Shown: positions 48,242-58,258, numbered from the stretch's first letter. The stretch is 64,000 bases of DNA from Flavobacterium sp. (GCF_027484705.1 NZ_JAIXSL010000016.1:1-64000), one strand, 5' to 3'. Notes: generated by a model not told the origin, from the sequence alone. A program made the numbers and translations.

Positions 48242-48892
48242 TTATCGTCCGCCAAAGATACTACTTCCGATGCGAACCATCGTACTGCCACATTCGATCG
48301 CTAATTGGTAATCGCCGGACATACCCATCGAAAGTATTTTGAATGATGAATTTTGAATTTTGAATGTATCGAAAATAGTTTTCAAATGTTGGAATTCCTT
48401 TCGGATTTGAGATTGACTTTCGGTAAACGTTGCCATGCCCATCAAGCCAACTACTTTGATGTTGTGTAAATTTTTGAAGGTTTCGGATTGCAGTAATTCG
48501 ATAAGTTCTGCTTCGTTGAGTCCGAATTTGGTTTCTTCTTCAGCGATGTGTATTTGAAGCAAACAATCGATGATTCTGTTGTTTTTGAGTGCTTGTTTGT
48601 TAATTTCTTCGAGCAGTTTCAAACTGTCAACGCCATGAATTAACGAAACAAAAGGCGCCATGAATTTGACTTTGTTCGTCTGCACATGCCCAATCATATG
48701 CCACTCGATATCTTTCGGCATCTGCTCGTACTTCTCGGTCATTTCCTGGATTTTGTTTTCCCCGAAAATGCGTTGTCCGGCCTCATAGGCTTGCATCAGA
48801 TCACTTACTGGTTTGGTTTTGGAAACCGCTACCAGTGTCACTTGCGCAGGCAATGATTGTTTGATTTGTAATAGATTATCTTGTATTGACAT
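48242..48892 (-). CDS. YggS family pyridoxal phosphate-dependent enzyme
   Basis: TLVAVSKTKPVSDLMQAYEAGQRIFGENKIQEMTEK; LSMGMSGDYQLAIECGSTMVRIGSSIFG. Confidence 0.94.
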   Translation of the reverse strand: MSIQDNLLQIKQSLPAQVTLVAVSKTKPVSDLMQAYEAGQRIFGENKIQEMTEKYEQMPKDIEWHMIGHVQTNKVKFMAPFVSLIHGVDSLKLLEEINKQALKNNRIIDCLLQIHIAEEETKFGLNEAELIELLQSETFKNLHNIKVVGLMGMATFTESQSQIRKEFQHLKTIFDTFKIQNSSFKILSMGMSGDYQLAIECGSTMVRIGSSIFGGR

Positions 48893-48899
48893 GGTTTTG

Positions 48900-50114
48900 C
48901 TATAATTCATAAATCACCAAACCACTGCGGAATTTCGGTTCGATGTAAGTGCTTTTCGGCGGCATGATCAAATCGTTGTCGGCCAAAGCTTTGATTTCAT
49001 TGATGTCTGAAGGGAAAAGGATAAACCCGACTTCAAATTCTTCATCGTCAATTTTTTGTTTCAAATCCTGCAGCGATTGCTTTCCGGAAACGTATTCGAT
49101 GCGTTCGTCGTTGCGTAAATCTACGATGTTTAAAATCGGCAACAGCACTTTATCATATAGGATCTGCGTATCCAAAGCATTCAGAATCGAGTCAAAATGT
49201 TTGTTTTTTAAAGTCAGGCTGTAGAACTGATGGTCAAGATACATTCCGAATTCATGCTTATTTGCCGGTTTGAACGGATGGTCGTCATAACTTTTGATGA
49301 TGAAGTCGTCAGCGAGCTTTTTGATGAAGGCTTCTTTGGACAAACCGTTCAAATCCTTAATGAGCCGATTGAATTCATAAATTTTGACATTGTTCTCGGA
49401 AATTAAATAGCTCAACAGATAATCTTTAGCTTTGTTGTTCGGATCGTCGTTTTCTTCGGCAAGCAATTTAGCGGCTTCACAACGGTGATGGCCGTCAGCG
49501 ATATAAAGATGATCGGTTTTTTTGAAAATATTCTGCAGCCAATTAATTTCTAATTGGTCATCGATTTTCCATAAATAATGCGTTTCCTTTTTGGTCGTCG
49601 AAAATTCAAAATCAGCCAGTTTCTGTGTGCAGTTGAAAATCCAGTTTTCGATCGTTTTGTTATCGGGATAAGACATCAGAACGGGTTCGGTGTTGAATTC
49701 CGAATATTTCATATATTCCTTGAGCAATCGAACCCTGAACGCAATCGTGTCTTCGTGTTTGCGAATGATATTGTTGCGGTATTCTTCGACGGAAGTTCCG
49801 ACGATAATGCCTGTATAAGATTCAGTTTTGGTGATGATTTTATGAATGTAGATCGCAGGTTTATCATCTTTTACCAATATCACTTCGTTTTTGAAATCCT
49901 GGTATTTCTGATGTACCTGACGATAGCGTTTCTCATAAGCAATCGATTGTTGGTTGACAAAAGCCGGTTTCAACACATGCAGGAATGACAACGGATTGAA
50001 ATCGAGTTGCGCCGCGAGTTCCGCATTGACATATTCATCGTAAGAGCGACAGGTCACCAGACACACTTTGTCGCGTGTCGGCCGGACTGCCTGAAAAGGA
50101 ACTATTGTCGCCAT
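48900..50114 (-). CDS. DUF1015 family protein
   Basis: PFQAVRPTRDKV; YIADGHHRCEAAKLLAEE. Confidence 0.88.
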   Translation of the reverse strand: MATIVPFQAVRPTRDKVCLVTCRSYDEYVNAELAAQLDFNPLSFLHVLKPAFVNQQSIAYEKRYRQVHQKYQDFKNEVILVKDDKPAIYIHKIITKTESYTGIIVGTSVEEYRNNIIRKHEDTIAFRVRLLKEYMKYSEFNTEPVLMSYPDNKTIENWIFNCTQKLADFEFSTTKKETHYLWKIDDQLEINWLQNIFKKTDHLYIADGHHRCEAAKLLAEENDDPNNKAKDYLLSYLISENNVKIYEFNRLIKDLNGLSKEAFIKKLADDFIIKSYDDHPFKPANKHEFGMYLDHQFYSLTLKNKHFDSILNALDTQILYDKVLLPILNIVDLRNDERIEYVSGKQSLQDLKQKIDDEEFEVGFILFPSDINEIKALADNDLIMPPKSTYIEPKFRSGLVIYEL

Positions 50115-50121
50115 TTTTTAA

Positions 50122-50149
50122 TTGATAATTGATAATTGATAATTGATAA
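50122..50149. repeat. Tandem repeat 4 x ATTGATA upstream of DUF1015 gene
   Basis: Perfect units; same unit as 3201-3256. Confidence 0.95.
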
Positions 50150-50174
50150 TTTGTTCCGCTACGCTCCACACAAT

Positions 50175-50192
50175 TTGGCTGTGCCTCGGGTG
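50175..50192. repeat. GGCTNNGCCTCGGGT motif copy
   Basis: TTTGGCTGTGCCTCGGGT; related copies at 172-190 and 52181-52198. Confidence 0.7.
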
Positions 50193-50224
50193 ATAATTGA
50201 TGATTTTTGCAATGAATTGCGACG

Positions 50225-51118
50225 TTAATTTTTCTGAAACATTTTGGCGACTTTCTCGGCTTTTTTACTTTCGCTGTAATCGTAAAAACCTTCTCCCGAT
50301 TTCACGCCCAATTTGCCGGCGCGAACCATATTCACGAGCAATGGGCAAGGAGCGTATTTAGGATTTTTGAAACCGTCGTACATTACATGCAGAATCGCCA
50401 GACAAACATCAAGGCCAATAAAATCAGCCAGTTGCAACGGTCCCATTGGATGTGCCATGCCTAATTTCATCACGGTGTCAATTTCATAAACGCCAGCCAC
50501 GCCATTATACAACGTTTCAATCGATTCGTTGATCATCGGCATCAGAATGCGGTTGGCGACAAATCCCGGATAGTCATTGACTTCCACTGGCACTTTTCCT
50601 AATGCGACCGACAAATCCATGATCGTTTTGGTGACTTCATCAGAAGTGTTGTAACCGCGTATGATTTCGACGAGTTTCATAATCGGCACCGGATTCATAA
50701 AGTGCATTCCAATCACGCGTTCCGGATGCGTCACGACTGCACCAATCTGTGTAATCGAAATCGAAGAAGTATTCGTGGCCAGAATCGTATTGTGCGAACA
50801 AGCTTCATTGAGTTGCTTGAAGATATTGAGCTTTAAGTCTACATTTTCAGTCGCAGCTTCGACTACCAAATCAACACCAACGACACCATCTTTGATGTCC
50901 GTGTAAGTGATGATGTTGCCAATGGTTTTGAGTTTGTCGGCTTCGGTAATCGTTCCCTTTGCAACCATTCGGTCAAGGTTTCCGGCGATGGTCGCCATGC
51001 CTTTATCGAGTGATTTTTCTGAAACGTCGATAAGTTTTACGGTAAATCCGCTTTGTGCAAAAGTGTGTGCAATTCCGTTGCCCATGGTTCCGGCTCCGAT
51101 GACAGCTATAGTTTTCAT
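50225..51118 (-). CDS. 3-hydroxybutyryl-CoA dehydrogenase
   Basis: IAVIGAGTMGNGIAHTFAQSGF; ATNTSSISIT; HFMNPVPIMKLVEII. Confidence 0.94.
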   Translation of the reverse strand: MKTIAVIGAGTMGNGIAHTFAQSGFTVKLIDVSEKSLDKGMATIAGNLDRMVAKGTITEADKLKTIGNIITYTDIKDGVVGVDLVVEAATENVDLKLNIFKQLNEACSHNTILATNTSSISITQIGAVVTHPERVIGMHFMNPVPIMKLVEIIRGYNTSDEVTKTIMDLSVALGKVPVEVNDYPGFVANRILMPMINESIETLYNGVAGVYEIDTVMKLGMAHPMGPLQLADFIGLDVCLAILHVMYDGFKNPKYAPCPLLVNMVRAGKLGVKSGEGFYDYSESKKAEKVAKMFQKN

Positions 51119-51131
51119 ATATGTGAATTAA

Positions 51132-52097
51132 TTAGTTCTTAAAGCAATCTATAATTTGATAAGCAACGCGAAGTGCTTCTGTTCCTTGTTCTAAAGTTAC
51201 GATTGGTGTAGTATTGTTGTTGATCGCATCGGCGAAAGTTTCGAGTTCGTCTAAAATGGCATTGTTCGGTGCGACTTCAGGATTCGCGAAATAGATTTGT
51301 TTTTTGACGCCTTCTGCATTTTGAAGGATCATATCGAAATCGCCGGGAACTTCAGGCGCGTCTTTCATTTTGACGACTTCACAGATTTTATCAAGGAAAT
51401 CAACAGAGATGTAGGCATCCTTCTGGAAGAAACGCGATTTGCGCATGTTCTTCATCGAAATACGGCTTGAAGTCAAATTCGCAATGCAACCATTTTCAAA
51501 CTCAATCCTCGCATTGGCGATATCCGGAGAATCCGAAATTACGGAAACGCCGCTCGCATTGATTTTTTTTACTTTGGAATGGACGACACTCAAAATCGCA
51601 TCGATATCGTGAATCATCAAATCCAAAACCACCGGAACATCAGTCCCACGCGGATTGAATTCCGCTAAACGATGTGTTTCGATGAACATCGGATTGTCGA
51701 TCATATCTTTGGTTGCGATGAAAGCCGGATTGAAGCGTTCTACGTGTCCGACTTGACCTTTGACGTTGAATTCCTTAGCCAGTGCGATGATTTCTTCAGC
51801 TTCTTCGACGGTATTCGAAATCGGTTTTTCGATGAAAACGTGCTTGCCCGATTTGATGGCGACTTTGGCACATTTGTAATGCGAAAGCGTCGGCGTCACG
51901 ATATCGATGACATCCACAGCATGAATCAGCGTTGCGATGGTGTTGAATTGTTTGTATCCGAATTCCTCAGCGATTTTTTTTCCGTTCTCGAGATTTTCGT
52001 CGTAGAAGCCCACGAGCTCATATTTTTCGGACTGTTGCAGTAATTTCAAATGTATTTTTCCGAGATGGCCAGCACCTAAAACACCCACTTTTAGCAT
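51132..52097 (-). CDS. Gfo/Idh/MocA family oxidoreductase
   Basis: KVGVLGAGHLGKIHLKLL; GKHVFIEKPISNTVEEAEEII; GHVERFNPA. Confidence 0.92.
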   Translation of the reverse strand: MLKVGVLGAGHLGKIHLKLLQQSEKYELVGFYDENLENGKKIAEEFGYKQFNTIATLIHAVDVIDIVTPTLSHYKCAKVAIKSGKHVFIEKPISNTVEEAEEIIALAKEFNVKGQVGHVERFNPAFIATKDMIDNPMFIETHRLAEFNPRGTDVPVVLDLMIHDIDAILSVVHSKVKKINASGVSVISDSPDIANARIEFENGCIANLTSSRISMKNMRKSRFFQKDAYISVDFLDKICEVVKMKDAPEVPGDFDMILQNAEGVKKQIYFANPEVAPNNAILDELETFADAINNNTTPIVTLEQGTEALRVAYQIIDCFKN

Positions 52098-52180
52098 AAA
52101 ATGTATTTTGAACAAAAATAGAAATAAATTTGCTTCGTACAATCTATTTTATCGCTAAGGTTTTTTATGTCTCAGCACAG

Positions 52181-52224
52181 CTCGGCTGCGCCTCGGGTGA
52201 TAATGGATAATTGATAATTGACAA
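52181..52224. repeat. GGCTNNGCCTCGGGT motif followed by degenerate ATTGATA repeat
   Basis: CTCGGCTGCGCCTCGGGTGATAATGGATAATTGATAATTGACAA. Confidence 0.75.
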
Positions 52225-52311
52225 TTATTTAGCCCATTCAAAATTTATAATGCAAAATTCAGAATAGAGAATTACTTTCTTATTTTTACCGAAAATTTTA
52301 CCTCCAATATT

Positions 52312-52953
52312 TTGAAAGATACATCGAAACACCAAGGCCTTCGCAACCAGCTCGTCGCTTTGCTCAAAGAAAAAGGCATTACCGATAAAGCCGTTCTTGA
52401 AGCGATTAAAAAAATCCCAAGACATTTGTTTCTGAATTCGGGTTTTGAGGATTACGCTTATCAGGACAAAGCGTTTCCGATTGGTGCGGGCCAGACGATT
52501 TCGCAACCTTATACAGTAGCTTTCCAAAGTCAGTTGCTCGAAGTGAAGAAAGACCAAAAAATCCTTGAGATTGGCACAGGTTCGGGTTATCAAACCGCTG
52601 TATTGTGTACGATGGGCGCAAAAGTATACAGTGTAGAAAGACAAAACGAACTGTTCAAACAGACTTCCGTATTGCTTCCGAAATTAGGGATTCGTCCGAA
52701 ACATTTGTCGTTTGGTGACGGCTACAAAGGATTGCCGAACCACGCGCCATTTGATAGTATTATTGTAACTGCGGGTGCGCCGATCATCCCAAAACCGTTG
52801 ATGGCACAACTCAAAATAGGAGGCAGACTAGTGATTCCGTTGGGCGAGGAACATCAGATTATGACTTTGCTGATTCGCAAAAATGAAACGCAATTTGAGA
52901 AACATGAGTTTGGGGAATTCCGCTTCGTGCCTTTGTTGGAGAATAAAAATTAA
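52312..52953 (+). CDS. pcm: Protein-L-isoaspartate O-methyltransferase
   Basis: IPRHLFL; GQTISQPYTVAFQSQLL; ILEIGTGSGYQTAVL. Confidence 0.95.
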   Translation: MKDTSKHQGLRNQLVALLKEKGITDKAVLEAIKKIPRHLFLNSGFEDYAYQDKAFPIGAGQTISQPYTVAFQSQLLEVKKDQKILEIGTGSGYQTAVLCTMGAKVYSVERQNELFKQTSVLLPKLGIRPKHLSFGDGYKGLPNHAPFDSIIVTAGAPIIPKPLMAQLKIGGRLVIPLGEEHQIMTLLIRKNETQFEKHEFGEFRFVPLLENKN

Positions 52954-53315
52954 GGATTTTGTCGGTTTCTGAAAGCTTCCATTTTGCTTTTTAAAAGATC
53001 CATTTCTGAGAATAAATCATCAATCGAATCTTTGGTGATTTGGGGTTGCAGTTCGCGATGCACTTCTGCGAGCGCCTTAAAACCGTATTCTTCCCCTGAA
53101 ATCTGATTTAGGATTTTTTCTTTGAGCCAGGCTACCATCAAAGTTTCAAAATCTATTTCCAGCAATTGGGCTAACTCCAAGATTTGTTTTTTGGTCGGTT
53201 GGCGTTGGCCACTTTCAAATTTGCTGATCAATGCTTGGTCGATAGACAACAGCTTCGAGACTTCACGCGTTTTGAGCCCTTTTTGTTCGCGGGCATTTTT
53301 AAGAAGCGCTTTCAT
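52950..53315 (-). CDS. XRE-type helix-turn-helix regulator (orphan, controller-like)
   Basis: LKNAREQKGLKTREVSKLLSIDQALISKFESGQRQPTKKQILELAQLLEIDFETLMVAWL. Confidence 0.88.
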   Translation of the reverse strand: MKALLKNAREQKGLKTREVSKLLSIDQALISKFESGQRQPTKKQILELAQLLEIDFETLMVAWLKEKILNQISGEEYGFKALAEVHRELQPQITKDSIDDLFSEMDLLKSKMEAFRNRQNP

Positions 53316-53329
53316 ATTCAGATTATTTA

Positions 53330-53348
53330 TATGACAAATCTAGTCATA
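53330..53348 (-). promoter_or_regulatory. Palindromic operator spanning -7 box TAGATTTG of HTH gene
   Basis: Minus strand TATGAC TAGATTT GTCATA; TAGATTTG at 53335-53342 (minus) matches TAnnTTTG. Confidence 0.6.
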
Positions 53349-53368
53349 AAATAAGAAACAAAACAACC

Positions 53369-53821
53369 CTAAAAACTTTTCTTGATGCGGTCAATATCGC
53401 GCTTAGTATCTTGCTCTTTGAGAGATTCGCGTTTGTCGTAGGTTTTCTTTCCGCGGCATAAAGCGATGTCAAGTTTTGCCAATCCTTTTTCCGTAGTATG
53501 TAATTTTATCGGGATGATCGTCAATCCTTTAACCTGAACATTTTTGAAAAGACTTTTCAATTCTCGCTTGTTGAGCAACAATTTGCGCTCGCTTCTGGCT
53601 TTGTGGTTGAATTGGTTTCCGAAAGCGTATTCTTCAATATAAGTGTTGATGGCGAAGAGTTCGCCGTTGCTAAATTCACAAAACCCTTCAGTGATATTGG
53701 CTTTGCCCAAACGGATTGATTTGATTTCTGTTCCGGATAACACAATACCTGCCGTGTAGGTTTCGAGGATTTCATAATCGAAACGCGCCCTTTTATTGAG
53801 AATGTTGACTGTTTTTAGCAT
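53369..53821 (-). CDS. smpB: SsrA-binding protein
   Basis: ILNKRARFDYEILETYTAGIVLSGTEIKSIR; ALCRGKKTYDKRESLKEQD; start MLKTVNIL. Confidence 0.96.
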   Translation of the reverse strand: MLKTVNILNKRARFDYEILETYTAGIVLSGTEIKSIRLGKANITEGFCEFSNGELFAINTYIEEYAFGNQFNHKARSERKLLLNKRELKSLFKNVQVKGLTIIPIKLHTTEKGLAKLDIALCRGKKTYDKRESLKEQDTKRDIDRIKKSF

Positions 53822-53987
53822 AGCGTGGCAAATGTATAAAAATGTCGATTCAAAGTGCGCCTTTTTACCCAATAAGGGATGAAAAAAATATTTAAACTAT
53901 GATTTAAGTCAGTTTTTATGATAAAGTACCACAATAAATTTGTCGTATAAATTTTAAACTATCATTAATTTTAAAACTGAAAACAAA

Positions 53988-54590
53988 ATGAAAAAACTTT
54001 TATTGATTGCCGGAATCGCATTATTGAGCTTCAAAGGTTTCTCACAAGACAAAGGATTACAAGGAACATGGTGGGTTGCAGGACAACTTTCTACAAGCTC
54101 GGTAAAAACTGGAGATGAAAAATCTACTTCAACCATGATTTTGCCTATCGTAGGATACTTCTTTGCTCCATCGGTAACTGCGGGTGTCGGAATCGGAACG
54201 ATGGGTTCTAAAAAAGATAATGCGGCCGGTGTGACTACAGAAGACAGTAATACTTTTGTAGTAAAACCATTAATCAGAAAATATTGGAACATCAAAGGTG
54301 GTTTGTTTTTCTATGGTCAGGCTGCTTTGCCAATCATGTCCGGTAAAGAGAAAATTTCTGATTCAAAATCAATGTCTGTAGGGTTAGAATTGGCTCCAGG
54401 TTTTGATTATGTGATTAACAAATGGTTGACGGTTGAAACTTCTTTCACGGTGTTTAATGTTAGCAGCACTACGATTACTCCGGATACTGGCGACAAAACC
54501 ACTAAATTTAATTTCAATGCAAATCCGATGAACTCTGTTGCCGATAGAATGTTGGGCGATTTGCAGGTAGGTGTTAAGTTTTTGTTTTAA
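53988..54590 (+). CDS. Outer membrane beta-barrel protein
   Basis: Signal peptide; alternating strand pattern ending LQVGVKFLF. Confidence 0.78.
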   Translation: MKKLLLIAGIALLSFKGFSQDKGLQGTWWVAGQLSTSSVKTGDEKSTSTMILPIVGYFFAPSVTAGVGIGTMGSKKDNAAGVTTEDSNTFVVKPLIRKYWNIKGGLFFYGQAALPIMSGKEKISDSKSMSVGLELAPGFDYVINKWLTVETSFTVFNVSSTTITPDTGDKTTKFNFNANPMNSVADRMLGDLQVGVKFLF

Positions 54591-54739
54591 TTAATATTGT
54601 TAGATTTGGTTGATTCGTTGACCGAAGATTAAAGGTTGTTATCTTTTTGATAATGACCTTTTTTCTTTTTATTAACATTTTTAAAATCAAGAACTTTTAT
54701 TATTATATTCGTTGTACTAACCTTAAAAATCAAGACGTT

Positions 54740-56248
54740 ATGATGACGAAATTATTAAAGTTATGTTTTTTTTTATTGCTGATTGTAGGCTGCTCCAGAG
54801 ATGATTCGGAACAGGAAAGTATCTCGGTCAGTCCTGCCCAAAAAAATCCTTTGACTACCAATGAAATCAATGCTACTATTGATGAAACCATGCAAACAAA
54901 AGGAACTTTCAATTGGAAAAATGCGTCAAACCATGTCATTTGGAGTGCTGCAGTTCATGGGAATAATTTGATTACCATCGGTTTTGGAAATTCAAAAGAT
55001 GATTTTGACCGTTCCAAATCAGCAAACAATCAAGCCATTCAGGAAGAATTATTACAAATCATTAAAAAGTACGAAGGCTTCGACGAAGATAAAATCTTAG
55101 TTTCTTCAGACCGGTATTTGAATATTATCAACGTCATCATTACCAAACAAGAAACGATTATCGCTTTGAGAAAAAACAAATACATACGATATATAGAACC
55201 CGCCGATTATAAATATGTTTCGATAAGCAATGCGCAAATGCGTTCGGCATCGAGTTCAGGATCTTCAGGCTGTGGTTACGAATCTGAAACCTTAAGCACT
55301 TCCGATTATACAGTGGTAACACCCAATGCCAAAGCACCCTGGACGTTTTATCAGCACAACATTCCCAATGCCTGGAATTATAGTACCGGGAGAGGAATTA
55401 CTATCGGTATTGTCGATACCGGAATTTCACCCAATCAAACCTTATTGGGGTCCAATTTTAATACCGGCGATTCCTCAGGAAGAACCGTACAAAAAATTGG
55501 TGTTTATGTTGATTCCGTCTGGCCGTGGAGTACGACTACCGACGGACCTAACGACCTATGCGGACACGGAACCAGCATGGCTTCGGTAGCCACGGCGCCA
55601 AGAAACAATAACGGTTTGCCGGTTGGTGTTGCTTATAATGCAAATTTAATAACCTACAGAGCCGCTTCTAATGTCGTCATTGATGGTTATCAGGAGCAAG
55701 AAGGCGTTAAAAAAGCATTTACCGCTTTAGGAAATAATGCCAACGTCAAAATCATTTCGATGTCGATGGGTTATGTTTTTTCGGTTGGAAAAATTGAAGA
55801 TGCTATTAAATATGCTTACAGTAAAGGAAAACTGATCTTTTGTGCCGGCGGAACTTCAACAAGCTTCACCACTTTTGTAGGGGTTATTTTTCCCGCATGG
55901 ATGCCTGAAGTGGTTGCTGTTACCGGTGTCAAAGAAGGAAGCACCTATCAAAAATGTGATGTCTGCCACACCGGAAATAAAATTGATTTTACCGTAGCTA
56001 TGGAACGTCTCGGAAGTGGGAACAGCGTTCCAGTGAATAGTTATTATAACAGCCAATCGGATTATGTTGGAGGTTCCTCAGTCGCTACAGCAACCACAGC
56101 TGGAATTGCTGCCTTGGTGTGGGCCAAAAATCCTACATGGACACGAGATCAGGTACTCACAAAAATGCGTCAATCGGCAGCTTTTTATCCGAATAAACAC
56201 CCTGAATTTGGCTATGGCAATATCAATGCATTGTTGGCGGTTCAGTAA
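54740..56248 (+). CDS. S8 family (subtilisin-like) peptidase, lipoprotein
   Basis: LLIVGCSRDD lipobox; GIVDTGISPNQ, GHGTSMASVAT, GGSSVATATTAGIAALV. Confidence 0.92.
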   Translation: MMTKLLKLCFFLLLIVGCSRDDSEQESISVSPAQKNPLTTNEINATIDETMQTKGTFNWKNASNHVIWSAAVHGNNLITIGFGNSKDDFDRSKSANNQAIQEELLQIIKKYEGFDEDKILVSSDRYLNIINVIITKQETIIALRKNKYIRYIEPADYKYVSISNAQMRSASSSGSSGCGYESETLSTSDYTVVTPNAKAPWTFYQHNIPNAWNYSTGRGITIGIVDTGISPNQTLLGSNFNTGDSSGRTVQKIGVYVDSVWPWSTTTDGPNDLCGHGTSMASVATAPRNNNGLPVGVAYNANLITYRAASNVVIDGYQEQEGVKKAFTALGNNANVKIISMSMGYVFSVGKIEDAIKYAYSKGKLIFCAGGTSTSFTTFVGVIFPAWMPEVVAVTGVKEGSTYQKCDVCHTGNKIDFTVAMERLGSGNSVPVNSYYNSQSDYVGGSSVATATTAGIAALVWAKNPTWTRDQVLTKMRQSAAFYPNKHPEFGYGNINALLAVQ

Positions 56249-56270
56249 ATCGCAACTTTAAAATACAATC

Positions 56271-56302
56271 AAACCACTATCATTTTTCTTTGGTAGTGGT
56301 TT
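56271..56302. terminator. Bidirectional terminator
   Basis: AAACCACTA...TAGTGGTTTTATTTTTT. Confidence 0.75.
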
Positions 56303-56772
56303 TATTTTTTCTTCATCGGATAACTTTCCGAACTTACTTTTCCTTGTTGCATTCCTGAAATCGTAGCTACCAAACTGTCAGCGGTGATCTGCTGGTAAAC
56401 AATTTTTTGAGGGAAATCGTGTTTTGGGTTTTCAAAGACCAATTGTTTCGGCGTTTGGGCTGTCAGTTGAAATGTAACCGGCTGGTTGTTGTTCTGGCCT
56501 TTGACCGTTGGTACATATAAAATAACTTCTCCTTTTTGCTTGAGTTCAATGCTTTCCGAATGTAAAGTGTCTTTTTGTTTAATGTAATAACTTACACCCA
56601 AATACAAACTGTCGTTGGTTTTGCTCCAGGTTTCGATCATGTCGCCTTCGTCGGATTTGTTTTCCCAAGTGCCGATGAGCCATTGCACCGATTCGAGTTT
56701 GTTTTCCTTTTTGGATTTTTTGCACGAGACACAAAGCGAGATTGCAGCTAGAATGATCAAGGTTTTTTTCAT
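56302..56772 (-). CDS. DUF6265-like lipoprotein
   Basis: MKKTLIILAAISLCVSCKKS; WLIGTWENKSDEGDMIETWSK; FENPKHDFPQKIVYQ; ORF-track upstream extension is repeat-encoded. Confidence 0.75.
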   Translation of the reverse strand: MKKTLIILAAISLCVSCKKSKKENKLESVQWLIGTWENKSDEGDMIETWSKTNDSLYLGVSYYIKQKDTLHSESIELKQKGEVILYVPTVKGQNNNQPVTFQLTAQTPKQLVFENPKHDFPQKIVYQQITADSLVATISGMQQGKVSSESYPMKKK

Positions 56773-56818
56773 GAGAAGAAGGTTTACTGTTTTTACCGAT
56801 ACAATATTAGGAAAAAAA

Positions 56819-56902
56819 GCCATAGCCAGGATAGCAGTGGAAATCCTTTTGCGGCGTTGTTCGGCGCAAAAGATTGGGAACGTATAGCCTGAACAGCTCC
56901 TC
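56819..56902 (-). repeat. 82-nt structured intergenic repeat, copy E
   Basis: Minus strand GAGGAGCTGTTCAGGCTATACGTTCCCAATCTTTTGCGCCGAACAACGCCGCAAAAGGATTTCCACTGCTATCCTGGCTATGGC. Confidence 0.9.
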
Positions 56903-56947
56903 AAAAAAACCATCAACCAAGAACTCACAACTATCAACTATTTTTTC

Positions 56948-56955
56948 TAAATTTG
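56948..56955 (+). promoter_or_regulatory. -7 box TAAATTTG upstream of prfA
   Basis: TAnnTTTG match 26 nt upstream of ATG. Confidence 0.5.
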
Positions 56956-56980
56956 CACACCAAAAAAAGGAAATAATACC

Positions 56981-58054
56981 ATGTTAGATAGATTACAATA
57001 TGTAAAACAGCGTTTCGACGAAATTTCAGACTTGATTATCCAGCCTGATATCATTGCCGATCAGAAACGTTATGTGCAACTCAATCAAGAATATAAAGGC
57101 CTCAAAGGCTTGATGGAAAAACGCGATGAATATGTTTTGTTGGTGGCCAATATCTCCGAAGCTAACGAAATCATTGCCGACGGTTCCGATGCTGAAATGG
57201 TAGAAATGGCCAAAATGCAATTGGATGAAGCCAAAGGTCGTTTGCCAGAGTTGGAAGAAGAAATCAAATTTATGCTGATTCCCAAAGATCCGGAAGATGC
57301 TAAAAATGTCATGGTGGAGATTCGCGCCGGAACGGGTGGAGACGAAGCCTCGATTTTTGCTGGTGATTTGTTTCGTATGTATACCAAATATTGCGAAGCG
57401 CGCGGCTGGAGAACTTCTGTCGTGGATATGAACGAAGGAACTTCAGGCGGATTTAAAGAAGTTATTTTTGAAGTGACCGGTGAAGATGTCTACGGAACGC
57501 TCAAATTTGAAGCAGGCGTTCACCGTGTGCAACGTGTGCCACAAACCGAAACACAAGGGCGAGTACATACTTCTGCTGCTACGGTAATGGTTTTGCCAGA
57601 AGCTGAAGAATTCGACGTTCAAATTGATATGAATGATGTACGTGTCGACTTTTTCTGTTCTTCAGGACCAGGCGGACAATCGGTAAATACTACAAAATCT
57701 GCGGTGCGTTTGACCCACATTCCAACCGGATTGGTGGCGCAATGTCAGGATCAAAAATCACAACATAAGAACAAAGACAAGGCGTTAACAGTTTTACGTT
57801 CACGTCTTTACGAGCAAGAATTGGCGAAAAAAGAAGCCGAAGATGCGGTAAAACGTACCTCGCAAGTGAGTTCAGGTGACCGTTCCGCGAAGATTCGTAC
57901 TTACAATTATGCGCAAGGTCGTGTCACCGATCACAGAATCGGATTAGACGTTTTTGATATGGATGGGGTGATGAACGGGAAAATTCAAAAATTTGTTGAT
58001 GAACTCCAATTGGTCAACAATATGGAGAAGCTAAAAGAAAGTGAAGTTTTCTAA
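56981..58054 (+). CDS. prfA: Peptide chain release factor 1
   Basis: [47 protein letters not shown]. Confidence 0.97.
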   Translation: MLDRLQYVKQRFDEISDLIIQPDIIADQKRYVQLNQEYKGLKGLMEKRDEYVLLVANISEANEIIADGSDAEMVEMAKMQLDEAKGRLPELEEEIKFMLIPKDPEDAKNVMVEIRAGTGGDEASIFAGDLFRMYTKYCEARGWRTSVVDMNEGTSGGFKEVIFEVTGEDVYGTLKFEAGVHRVQRVPQTETQGRVHTSAATVMVLPEAEEFDVQIDMNDVRVDFFCSSGPGGQSVNTTKSAVRLTHIPTGLVAQCQDQKSQHKNKDKALTVLRSRLYEQELAKKEAEDAVKRTSQVSSGDRSAKIRTYNYAQGRVTDHRIGLDVFDMDGVMNGKIQKFVDELQLVNNMEKLKESEVF

Positions 58055-58109
58055 AAATAAAGATGCAAGAATCAAGATGCCATACGTTATTCAGTGTGGC
58101 ATTTTTTTT

Positions 58110-58190
58110 AGGAGCTGATTCCCGCTGTTCGCTAAATCTTTTGTGTCGAACACCGCCACAAAAGGATATCGCTGCCATCGGGGCTAGGGC
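58110..58190 (+). repeat. 82-nt structured intergenic repeat, copy F
   Basis: AGGAGCTGATTCCCGCTGTTCGCTAAATCTTTTGTGTCGAACACCGCCACAAAAGGATATCGCTGCCATCGGGGCTAGGGC. Confidence 0.92.
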
Positions 58191-58215
58191 AATAGTTTTC
58201 AAAACAACATAGCGG

Positions 58216-58244
58216 ACTTTGCGAAAAACTTTGCGAACTTTGCG
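58216..58244. repeat. Three ACTTTGCG units upstream of pyrF
   Basis: ACTTTGCG at 58216, 58228, 58237. Confidence 0.85.
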
Positions 58245-58258
58245 GTTAAATAAAACAC

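Noticed and set aside
52950-53348. Full restriction-modification or defence island around the HTH gene
   Set aside because: Neighbours are pcm and smpB; no methyltransferase, nuclease or toxin genes in the window.
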